A stretch of DNA of 64,000 bases from JAVJQS01 sp040218815 (GTDB taxonomy: Bacteria; Bacteroidota; Bacteroidia; Flavobacteriales_E; Vicingaceae). This document shows, in pieces, positions 55,467 to 62,629 of this stretch. The notes below the pieces were generated by a model. That model did no database searches. It saw only the letters and a program-made list of their open reading frames with translations, and was not told where the DNA came from. Every line of letters begins with the position of its first letter. Positions within the stretch are counted from its first letter, which is position 1. The translations under genes and the position numbers were made by a program. The stretch is taken from positions 248,001 through 312,000 of the forward strand of contig JAVJQS010000004.1 of assembly GCA_040218815.1 (NCBI GenBank). The letters run 5' to 3'.

Positions 55467-55679
55467 GTGCCCTATTTTATACTCGACTACAACAGGAACG
55501 ATGAAGGTTATCGTACCGTACATGAAGAAAATGAAAGCTGTAAGTACCTTCCCGACAAATCTGACCAATTAGCTTTAGGTTTTTTTGAAAACTGTGAAGG
55601 AGCCATGCAAATTGCAAATAATATGGAGAATAGAGTGAAACTCTGCAAATATTGCTGCAAAAAAGAAGAAGCGATTTAA
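55467..55679 (+). CDS. Small cysteine-rich conserved protein
   Basis: This 70-residue protein begins at GTG 55467, since a stop directly precedes it and no ATG lies early. The pattern is TVHEENESCKYLPDKSDQLALGFFENCEGAMQIANNMENRVKLCKYCCK. The spacing of one Cys near LP and a C-terminal CxxCC recalls a group of short bacterial proteins with H...C..LP...LG.F..C..A...A......C..CC, plausibly metal-binding. Function unknown. It is followed 21 bp later by the DUF6155-like gene. Confidence 0.7.
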   Translation: MPYFILDYNRNDEGYRTVHEENESCKYLPDKSDQLALGFFENCEGAMQIANNMENRVKLCKYCCKKEEAI

Positions 55680-55700
55680 TTATCGTAACTTCCTTTTTTT

Positions 55701-56216
55701 ATGAGCAAAAAGCAGTTAGTTGAGTTTTTAGCAGAGTTGAAACCTGCAGAACTTCGGGAGCAAGTCTTGGATTTGTATCAACGCTTTAAAAATGTGAAAG
55801 AGTTTTATGACTTTTCATTTAATCCAAAAGAAGACAAGGCTTTTGAACTAGCGAAACAAAAGATTAGCAAAGAGTATTTTCCTGAAACTAAACGAAAGGC
55901 AAAAAAAAGAAGATCTGTTGCTCAAAAACAAATCGTACACCTTCAAAAATTAGAGGCCAATCCAAGCAGGATAGCTGACCTCATGTTGTTTAATATTGAA
56001 ATTGCTCAAGCTTATCGCGCTGAAAACCAGATCAATCAATTTGCCTTTTATAAAAGTATGCTCAACTCTTTTCGAAATGCATTAACTTTTATAAAACGAG
56101 AGTTTTTAATTGCCGATTTTGAAAGTAGAATTCATCGAATTATCTCCCTTACTAAAGAGCAAGAATGGGAAAACCACGAAGGCTTCATTAAAGCACTGGA
56201 ATTGCTTAAAAACTAG
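55701..56216 (+). CDS. DUF6155-like helical protein
   Basis: This 171-residue soluble, helix-rich protein begins MSKKQLVEFLAELKPAELREQVLDLYQRFKNVKEFYDFSFNPKED, followed by a KRKAKKRR basic patch. The opening matches my recollection of the DUF6155 family, found in Bacteroidota. It is likely cytoplasmic, function unknown. Its stop overlaps the convergent T9SS cargo gene by 4 bp. Confidence 0.75.
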   Translation: MSKKQLVEFLAELKPAELREQVLDLYQRFKNVKEFYDFSFNPKEDKAFELAKQKISKEYFPETKRKAKKRRSVAQKQIVHLQKLEANPSRIADLMLFNIEIAQAYRAENQINQFAFYKSMLNSFRNALTFIKREFLIADFESRIHRIISLTKEQEWENHEGFIKALELLKN

Positions 56217-56941
56217 TAGATCATTGCTTTTCGCTGTCCAATAGCATTTCCTCGATTGAACAACTGAAGAATATATACACCCTTATTTAAGTTTCCAACT
56301 TGAATTGAAAGCAAGGAGCTGTTTACATTTCCTTCATTTACAATTCTACCACTTAAATCGACCAATCTGAATTGGTCTACTGAAGAAGGGACTTGTTTTA
56401 ATTGAATTTGTTGCTTACTGTAGATGTACAACAGTTGCTTATTGTCAAATACATTGCTTAGCCCTACCGTACTTTGTGCTATCGCATTCGATCTTGCTGC
56501 AGAAGAAGAACCTCCTTGATAAGTGATGGTAGAATCAATTGCTGAGTAAACATAATATCGCGGTGTACCAGATTGATACCAATCTCGACTAGAGTCTGCG
56601 AAAGTAAAAATATCTGTCCATGAAAAGTCGTTTATCCACTTATTGGTTGCTGTGCAAGGAGGGGAGAAGTTGCTTTGATTGTATAAATAAGTTATAGCGC
56701 CCCAAACTTCAACTTCTGTTTTATTATTTGATGCCCATGTTTGCCATCCTGGAGCTGCATTACGACAAATGCTACAGTCTACACCTTTACTTAAAACTAT
56801 TATTGACTTTCCAGTTCCCAACACATCATAAATTGTTCTTGAATTGGTATCGCAATCATACACTGTGGCATTGCTTGGTTGAGCAATAGCAACTAGGCTA
56901 AAAGAAGTAGATAGGAAAATAAAAAGTAATTTTTTCATCAT
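56213..56941 (-). CDS. Secreted thioredoxin-like protein with type IX secretion C-terminal domain
   Basis: This 242-residue protein has a signal peptide (to about residue 20). After it lies a thioredoxin-type active site, GVDCSICRNAAPGWQTWA, with C56-S-I-C59 and the following proline, like TlpA-type redoxins. The C-terminal 70 residues (FRLVDLSGRIVNEGNVNSS, VGNLNKGVYILQLFNRG) are a T9SS type A sorting domain, so it should be exported and attached at the cell surface. It shows the organism has a type IX system. Redox activity is inferred from one motif. Confidence 0.82.
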   Translation of the reverse strand: MMKKLLFIFLSTSFSLVAIAQPSNATVYDCDTNSRTIYDVLGTGKSIIVLSKGVDCSICRNAAPGWQTWASNNKTEVEVWGAITYLYNQSNFSPPCTATNKWINDFSWTDIFTFADSSRDWYQSGTPRYYVYSAIDSTITYQGGSSSAARSNAIAQSTVGLSNVFDNKQLLYIYSKQQIQLKQVPSSVDQFRLVDLSGRIVNEGNVNSSLLSIQVGNLNKGVYILQLFNRGNAIGQRKAMIY

Positions 56942-57053
56942 GTATTTTTTGTAAATATAGTCAACTGTTGTTCAGTCAATTGTCACATTTTTTACACTTA
57001 CGATAATTTATTAAAGAAAGACTCAAAAACGTAATTTCACACTTTTAAAAAAC

Positions 57054-58019
57054 ATGTTTCTTCGAATCCCCTTATTCTTTTTATTTATTAGTGTTGCAGT
57101 ATCACTTGGGGCTCAAAAACGAAATCCTTTTAACAGCTACTTGCCCATCATGGAAAGTTCAAGTATCTCTTGGAGGTCGCCAATGAATAATACCGAAGAC
57201 CTTGTTTTTGATTTGCAACCAACATTGTATTATCAATTTTACAATACCTACGCTGATACTTCAAAAACAAGTAAACAAGCGGTTTATGCCAATTTTAAAA
57301 GTCATATCCGAATGTTTCAGGAGCAATCCTTGCCAGTAAAAACCCCTTCCTATAAGGCATTCTTAGGGTATCAACACAGTTTTAATTGGTCGAAAAATGT
57401 GTTGCATATTGCCTTAGAAACAGGGCATTATTCTAACGGACAATCTAGCTGTGCTTGGGATGCAAGTGTTGCAGATGGGTCTGATGCTTGCAAAGCAGCT
57501 TATAGAGAGATAAACGATGAAACTGACTTAGCTGAAATCTATAATCGAAACTCTGGGAACTTCTCTATTAATTTAACACAGCTCATCATTCAGTTTGTTA
57601 TCCCTAGAATAAAAGAACCTAAAATGAAAGATGCTGCTATAGCTCATCGGTTCACGCTTACACTAGGTAGAAATGATGAAGCCTTTGCATTTGTTTTTGA
57701 TTTTAGCGGGAAAGAAGATGACATTCAATTCGTTGGAGATAATTTTATTAAAATGGAGACGGAGTCATTCTTTTCACCAAATGATAAAATAGACTTTTCA
57801 TTGAAAAATGAATTGGAATATGTCAATGGTGTTCATGCTTCGATAAACCCTTGGCGCTATACTTTTAGTGTGAATGTATTTCCATTGGAATGGGTTACTG
57901 CATTTTATATGGCATATACCACCGGTCACGATAACTATAATTACCGTATTGTAGATAGTGGAAATCAATTTTCAGTAGGGGTGAGGTGGGATTTGTTTGA
58001 TCGGAATCAGTATAAGTAG
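57054..58019 (+). CDS. Outer-membrane phospholipase A-like barrel (OMPLA/PldA-like)
   Basis: This 321-residue protein has a signal peptide (to about residue 20) and a beta-barrel body. The strand HIALETGHYSNGQSS places H125, S127, N128 and G129 in the H-x-S-N-G pattern of OMPLA, whose catalytic His and Ser in E. coli read NHQSNGR. A downstream Asn (NRNSGNFSIN) could be the third member. OMPLA hydrolyses phospholipids in the outer leaflet. Overall similarity is limited, so it could be another barrel with a chance motif. Confidence 0.6.
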   Translation: MFLRIPLFFLFISVAVSLGAQKRNPFNSYLPIMESSSISWRSPMNNTEDLVFDLQPTLYYQFYNTYADTSKTSKQAVYANFKSHIRMFQEQSLPVKTPSYKAFLGYQHSFNWSKNVLHIALETGHYSNGQSSCAWDASVADGSDACKAAYREINDETDLAEIYNRNSGNFSINLTQLIIQFVIPRIKEPKMKDAAIAHRFTLTLGRNDEAFAFVFDFSGKEDDIQFVGDNFIKMETESFFSPNDKIDFSLKNELEYVNGVHASINPWRYTFSVNVFPLEWVTAFYMAYTTGHDNYNYRIVDSGNQFSVGVRWDLFDRNQYK

Positions 58020-58153
58020 TGCTGTTATTTCTTCCTTAAAAAACTATATAACCTTCATTTAAAATATTTTAAGTGCTAATTGAAGTTAATTTATCTGGTC
58101 TTTTTTTCTTTTGGCTGTGAATATTTCGACTAGCTCAATAACCTACGAAACAA

Positions 58154-58168
58154 TCTGCCTAAGGCAGA
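58154..58168. repeat. Short palindrome TCTGCCTAAGGCAGA
   Basis: Two 7-bp arms flank one central base, in the gene-free stretch after the OMPLA-like gene. No T run follows in either direction. Similar palindromes recur between genes in this phylum as far as I recall; a site for a regulator is also possible. Confidence 0.4.
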
Positions 58169-58262
58169 CGTACTGTAATTTACTCCTTCATAATTTTTTA
58201 AATTCTAAGTTCAATTTTTCTTTATTTCCTTTTTCCTTGATGAAAAAGAAAGAAAAAATCAA

Positions 58263-58293
58263 GACGGAACAAAGCTCTAACCGCTGTTCCGTC
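58263..58293. repeat. 9-bp inverted repeat GACGGAACA/TGTTCCGTC
   Basis: Arms at 58263-58271 and 58285-58293 enclose a 13-nt loop. It lies in a block (58240-58400) that reads like a conserved intergenic element rather than a gene. The 94-codon frame through it (58111-58395) has no recognisable domain. Confidence 0.5.
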
Positions 58294-58619
58294 CTTCTAC
58301 CCAGACCGCTGTTTAATGTGATTGTCTGTTCATGCACTGATATTAGTTCTCTGCAACTGCTTGTTTATTATTCCAATCCCACTTTCCAATTCTAATCGTA
58401 TTTAGATGTCCCTTTTAATTTTACTTTATTAGCAAATTACCTTTTTTCGTTTTTATCGCCAATAAAACTCTCCGCTCCTAGTAACAATTTCTAATTGTTT
58501 GGTTAATAATCATTCCAGCAATTTGAAACAACTTTTGTTCCTTTTTCCCCGGGAATACCTCGATAAATACTCGGCAACCGATCGAACCCAAACTTGTGCT
58601 GAGCGAAGTCGAAGTAAAC

Positions 58620-59182
58620 CTCGTCCTGTGAAAAATTTCAGTGAAAATTTATCCCTCGACTGTTGAAAAAATCAAAACTCATTGCACCAAAGCGCAACTC
58701 ATACAGTTGATTTTTTGTAGAACAGTCTTCGAGAATTTTCTACTAAAATTCTTCAAGGGACAATGCAGATTTTTTAAAAATCTTAGGTTAGCATTCTGCT
58801 TCAAATAAAACTCAAGAAGGAATTTATTGCGGAGCAAAAATAACTTTTATCTTTAATTACTCTAGGCACTTTAAACTTCTCTTTTACTCTAAACTTAAAA
58901 CCTGAAAAAGGCCATCCAATATAAGTATGATTTCAATTTAAACTCAAACAACTTTGTTATTCAAATTTTTGATTGATAAACATTATTAAACTGAACTCAC
59001 CTTAAGTTTAACTTTAAAATGAAGGTTTGCATGAATATTGTCCCTTGAATTTATTTTCAGGAAAATGAAATAAATTCTTAGAGAAACCGAGAAGCTTCAG
59101 ATCTGTGATTGAAGATCACTCGGCTGAACTTAGAATTTATAAAATTTGAAAGAAATAAAAATTCACAGGACGAGTTTTTTTT
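58620..59182 (+). ncRNA. Candidate large structured RNA (nested long-range helices), unnamed
   Basis: The outer helix CTCGTCCTGTGAA (58620-58632) pairs perfectly with 59162-59174; the inner helix TTCAAGGGACAAT (58752-58764) pairs perfectly with 59037-59049. In the 5' arm, a hairpin joins 58655-58664 with 58721-58733 and AAAAAATCAA (58666-58675) with 58707-58716. In the 3' arm, a rod joins ATAAATTCT (59070-59078) with 59132-59140, CCGAG with CTCGG, and CTTCA with TGAAG. A T8 run follows the outer arm at 59175, which suggests plus-strand transcription with termination there. No protein is encoded. A mobile palindromic element remains possible. Confidence 0.45.
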
Positions 59183-59431
59183 GTTTCGTTTTTTTCACGG
59201 CGAAAAAAATGAAAAAAGTTCATTTACTAAGAAGTAGGCTCTTGACTAATAACTAATAAAAGCAATATTCAAGCTAAAATTTATTAAACTATATATTATT
59301 AATTAAATATTTTGTATAACCTAAAGAGCTACAAAAAATTCTGTTATCCTTAATCGGACAATAATGATTAAGAAAAACTAAAAATTAATAACAAATTATC
59401 ACGAAATTCTAGAATAAGTAGTTTTGTTAAT

Positions 59432-59944
59432 ATGAGCAGAGGATTTGTAAAAGAAGATGATCAAGAAGAACCGCCATTTATACCACCCAGGGCACCCTTG
59501 CCAAATGGCGTTCCAAATTATGTAACTGCTGTAGGCCTAAAGGAACTAAAACAAGAACAACAAGAGTTGGAGGAGGAACGAAAATCCCTCGATGCTGAAA
59601 ATGATAAAGAACGTAGAAAGTCTTTAGCGGAAATAAATGGGAAATTAAGTTTACTAGATGAGCGAATTGCTTCGGCACAACTAATAAAGCTTGATGCACA
59701 ACCAGCAGATGAAGTAAGGTTTGGTGCAACAGTTAAGTTTACAGTAATTGATGGGAAATCAAAAGGCTTGGAGCGCACATTTACCATTGTTGGAGTAGAT
59801 GAAGCAGATATTAAGCTTAAAAAAGTAGCTTTTACTGCTCCAATAGTTAGAGCAATTACCGGAAAAAAGCTAAATGAATCGGTGTGGTTTAAGATGGGAG
59901 AATTGAATCAATTGCTAAAAATTAATTCAATTACCTACAAGTGA
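59432..59944 (+). CDS. GreA/GreB-family transcription factor-like protein
   Basis: This 170-residue protein has a short proline-rich N-terminal stretch (PPFIPPRAPLPNG), a coiled-coil-like segment (about residues 32-85, KELKQEQQELEEERKSLDAEN) and a C-terminal FKBP-like domain (RFGATVKFTVIDGKSKGLERTFTIVGVDEAD). This is the Gre layout, in which the coiled coil enters the RNA polymerase channel to rescue backtracked complexes. The coiled coil tip acids DAENDKERR fit. It may also be one of the Gre-like regulators without cleavage activity. Confidence 0.85.
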   Translation: MSRGFVKEDDQEEPPFIPPRAPLPNGVPNYVTAVGLKELKQEQQELEEERKSLDAENDKERRKSLAEINGKLSLLDERIASAQLIKLDAQPADEVRFGATVKFTVIDGKSKGLERTFTIVGVDEADIKLKKVAFTAPIVRAITGKKLNESVWFKMGELNQLLKINSITYK

Positions 59945-60014
59945 GATAGATAGAATGAATATTACTTAAATAAACTGATATTCAAAGGAATACAAATATC
60001 ACGATTGCTTTGTG

Positions 60015-60022
60015 TACTTTTG
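60015..60022 (+). promoter_or_regulatory. -7 promoter element TACTTTTG of the DEAD-box gene
   Basis: The exact TAnnTTTG match lies inside the longest reading frame (from 60012) but 22 nt upstream of the TTG at 60045, so it decides the start. Confidence 0.55.
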
Positions 60023-60044
60023 CAATTCATTTAACTATCACCCT

Positions 60045-61796
60045 TTGACTACATTTGAAAGCTTAGGACTATCTGCAAACCTGCTGAAAGTACTAAAAAA
60101 CATGGGTTTCGAAAAACCCACCCCAATACAAGAAAAATCCATTCCAATACTTCTTACTAAAGATAAAAACGATTTTATCGGTTTAGCACAAACAGGTACA
60201 GGAAAAACAGCAGCGTTTGGTTTGCCGCTCATCGACTTAGTTGATGGCAACAACAACGCAACACAAGCATTAATTATGGCGCCAACACGTGAGTTGGGAC
60301 AGCAAACTGCTAAACAATTGGTTGAGTTTTCAGCTCAATTTAAGCAACTGAATGTTGAAGTTGTTTATGGTGGAGCAGCCATTACCAACCAGATAAAAGC
60401 ATTAAGAAAGCCTACACAAATTGTTGTTGCTACACCTGGTCGCTTGTTAGATTTAATTCGTCGTAGAGCGATAAAACTCGACCAAGTTAAATATGTGGTG
60501 CTTGATGAAGCCGATGAAATGCTGAACATGGGCTTTAAAGAAGATATTGACGCTATACTTTCTAATATTAAAGAAGATCATAGCACATGGTTGTTCTCAG
60601 CTACTATGCCAGCTGACATCCGAAAGATCATTAAAAAATACATGGACAATCCGCAAGAAGTAGCGGTAAATTCAGAGCAACGAAGTAATGTTGACATTAC
60701 CCACCAATACATTGTTACTCGAACAACAGATAAGGTTTCTGCTTTACGACGCTTTTTGGACATCCAACCGGATATGAAAGGCATTCTGTTTTGCAGAACC
60801 AAACGAGAAACTCAAGAAATTACTGACGAGTTAGGTCAGTTAGGGTATGAGGTAGAAGCCTTGCATGGTGACTTGTCTCAAGCACAGCGCGACGCTGCCA
60901 TGAGAAGATTTAAGGCGAGAAACATGCAGTTGTTAATTGCTACAGATGTTGCAGCTCGTGGAATTGATGTGAATGATTTGACGCACGTGATGCATCATAA
61001 ATTACCAGATCAACTAGAAGCGTATACTCACCGGAGTGGAAGAACAGGTAGAGCTGGGAATAAAGGGCTTTCTATTGCTTTTATCAACTCAAGAGAAGGG
61101 AGAAGAATAGCTGAAATAGAACGAACCTTAAAGGTGACTTTTGAAAAGGTTGAAGTGCCTAAAAGCAGTGAACTGAAACAAGTGCGCATGGAAAATTGGG
61201 TAAAACAAACCCTTGCCATGCCGGTTGATAAGGAAGCACAAGAAGCTTTGGAGCCATTAATGAGCAAATTTGAAGGCATTTCTAAAGAAGATTTGTTATT
61301 GAGATTAGTTTCTAAAGAGTTGCAGCAATTGAAAGATAGCAATAAGGGCGACCTTAATGTGAGTGCTGAGGCTAACAGTAAAGGAGGCGCTAGAGGAAAT
61401 AGCAGAAGAAGTGATGGTCCTCAACGATATTTTATTAATTTAGGGACTCAAGACGGCTTAAATAAAAACGATTTGTTGCAATTCTTGAGTGAAGTTTCCG
61501 GAACTAAGAAAGGGTTGATTGGAGACATTGCAGTTCAAGACAAACGATCGTTTTTTGATTTAGATCAGTCGCAGACAAAAGGCTTTGAGCAAAAGTTTGA
61601 AGGCCTAGAACTTGAAAGCGGTCACCCAATTCGGGTAAACATGGAGAACAATCGCAGCCAAGGTGGTGGCGGTGGCGGAAGAAATAGAAGTGGTGGAGGT
61701 CGAAGACAAGGCGGAGACAAACGCTATGGTGGTGGAAATAAAAGAAGTGGAGGTGGATTTAATCGCAATAAAAGCGGTAGAGGTAGAGGGAAATAA
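60045..61796 (+). CDS. DEAD-box RNA helicase with DbpA-like and Gly/Arg-rich tail (DeaD/CsdA type)
   Basis: This 583-residue helicase starts at TTG 60045 (MTTFESLGLSANLLKVL). The motifs are: Q motif PTPIQEKSIPI, I AQTGTGKTAAFGLP, Ia PTRELGQQ, II LDEADEMLNMGF, III SATMP, IV GILFCRTKRET, V TDVAARGIDV and VI HRSGRTGRAG. Residues about 465-545 form a DbpA-type RNA-binding domain (RYFINLGTQDGLNKNDLLQFL), and the last 40 residues are RGG/GGGR repeats. These features match CsdA-like helicases for ribosome assembly and mRNA unwinding in the cold. Confidence 0.95.
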   Translation: MTTFESLGLSANLLKVLKNMGFEKPTPIQEKSIPILLTKDKNDFIGLAQTGTGKTAAFGLPLIDLVDGNNNATQALIMAPTRELGQQTAKQLVEFSAQFKQLNVEVVYGGAAITNQIKALRKPTQIVVATPGRLLDLIRRRAIKLDQVKYVVLDEADEMLNMGFKEDIDAILSNIKEDHSTWLFSATMPADIRKIIKKYMDNPQEVAVNSEQRSNVDITHQYIVTRTTDKVSALRRFLDIQPDMKGILFCRTKRETQEITDELGQLGYEVEALHGDLSQAQRDAAMRRFKARNMQLLIATDVAARGIDVNDLTHVMHHKLPDQLEAYTHRSGRTGRAGNKGLSIAFINSREGRRIAEIERTLKVTFEKVEVPKSSELKQVRMENWVKQTLAMPVDKEAQEALEPLMSKFEGISKEDLLLRLVSKELQQLKDSNKGDLNVSAEANSKGGARGNSRRSDGPQRYFINLGTQDGLNKNDLLQFLSEVSGTKKGLIGDIAVQDKRSFFDLDQSQTKGFEQKFEGLELESGHPIRVNMENNRSQGGGGGGRNRSGGGRRQGGDKRYGGGNKRSGGGFNRNKSGRGRGK

Positions 61797-61830
61797 ATTA
61801 TTAATACGAATATAAATCTAAAATAAATTT

Positions 61831-62283
61831 ATGGGTAGATCTCAAGAAACATTTGGTAAAAAAGAAAAAGAAAAGAAAAAGCGCAAGAAAAGAGAAGAGA
61901 AAGCGAAGAAAAGAGAAGAGCGCAAAGAGAATTCAACAGACGGCAGCTTAGAAAATATGATTGCTTATGTTGATGAATTTGGAAACATTACCGATACACC
62001 ACCAGACCCAACAGCTAAGCCTAAACCAAAAGTTAAAGCAGAAGATATTCAATTAGGAGTTCCTAAGAAAGAGGAAGAAGAAATTGAAGTAGAACACGAA
62101 GGAAAAGTTTCCTTTTTTAACGATTCGAAAGGTTATGGATTTATCAAAGACCTGAAAAGTCAAGAAAGTTATTTTGTGCATGTTAACGGATTAACAGAAG
62201 AGGTTGCAGAAGGTGATAAAGTATATTTTGAACTAGAGCAGGGGCAGAAAGGATTGAATGCCGTGAAGGTGAAGAAAATTTGA
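61831..62283 (+). CDS. Cold-shock-domain protein with long charged N-terminus
   Basis: This 150-residue protein has a Lys/Glu-rich low-complexity start (about residues 9-38), a proline/lysine linker and a C-terminal cold-shock domain (about 88-150). The RNP1-like region reads GKVSFFNDSKGYGFIKDLKSQESYFVHVNGL, with GYGFI and YFVHV, followed by GDKVYFELEQGQKGLNAVKVKKI. It binds single-stranded RNA and lies 34 bp after a DEAD-box helicase, a common pairing in Bacteroidota. The N-terminal extension is unusual compared with about 65-residue Csp proteins. Confidence 0.93.
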   Translation: MGRSQETFGKKEKEKKKRKKREEKAKKREERKENSTDGSLENMIAYVDEFGNITDTPPDPTAKPKPKVKAEDIQLGVPKKEEEEIEVEHEGKVSFFNDSKGYGFIKDLKSQESYFVHVNGLTEEVAEGDKVYFELEQGQKGLNAVKVKKI

Positions 62284-62310
62284 TGATATAATTACTAATT
62301 ACTAATTACT

Positions 62311-62476
62311 AATTTTTAATTAGAGAGAGTTTAGACCTTAGAGTTTAGAAGGTAGATGAATTAGTTAAATTTTTAATGTTGAATTTTTAATCTTTAATTA
62401 GAGAGAGTTTAGACCTTAGAGTTTATAAAGTAGATGAATTAGTTAAATTTTTAATGGTGAATTTTTAATCTTTAAT
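62311..62476. repeat. Tandem direct repeat, 78-bp period, preceded by a 7-bp microsatellite
   Basis: Two copies of a 78-bp unit (62311-62388 and 62389-62466, continuing to 62476) contain TAGAGAGAGTTTAGACC and GTAGATGAATTAGTTAAA. Just before them ATTACTA is repeated (62291-62311). The AATTTTTAATCTTTAATT part reappears inverted at 62611-62630 next to the following helicase start. The stretch 62284-62629 holds no gene. Confidence 0.8.
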
Positions 62477-62629
62477 CAAAAAAAGATACTTGTTTCAATA
62501 ATTTTATAGGCAATCTCTTACAATCGAATAATAGCTAGTGCTTTTAAAGAGAAAAAGTTTATTTGGTTTCAAACATTTATATCATCAGGTCAAATTCACT
62601 ATTAAAAATTTAGAATTAAAGATTAAAAA

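Noticed and set aside
58111..58395. 94-codon frame in the gene-free stretch
   Set aside because: The sequence is full of palindromes and has no domain or signal; it looks like translated intergenic repeat.
58620..59182. Group II intron interpretation of the nested helices
   Set aside because: No domain V-like hairpin, no reverse transcriptase frame and no GUGYG-type 5' end were seen.
59189..59211. T7-C/G-A7 hairpin after the structured element, considered as a terminator
   Set aside because: The stem is almost all A-T and is followed by A-rich, not T-rich, sequence on both strands, so it does not fit a Rho-independent terminator.
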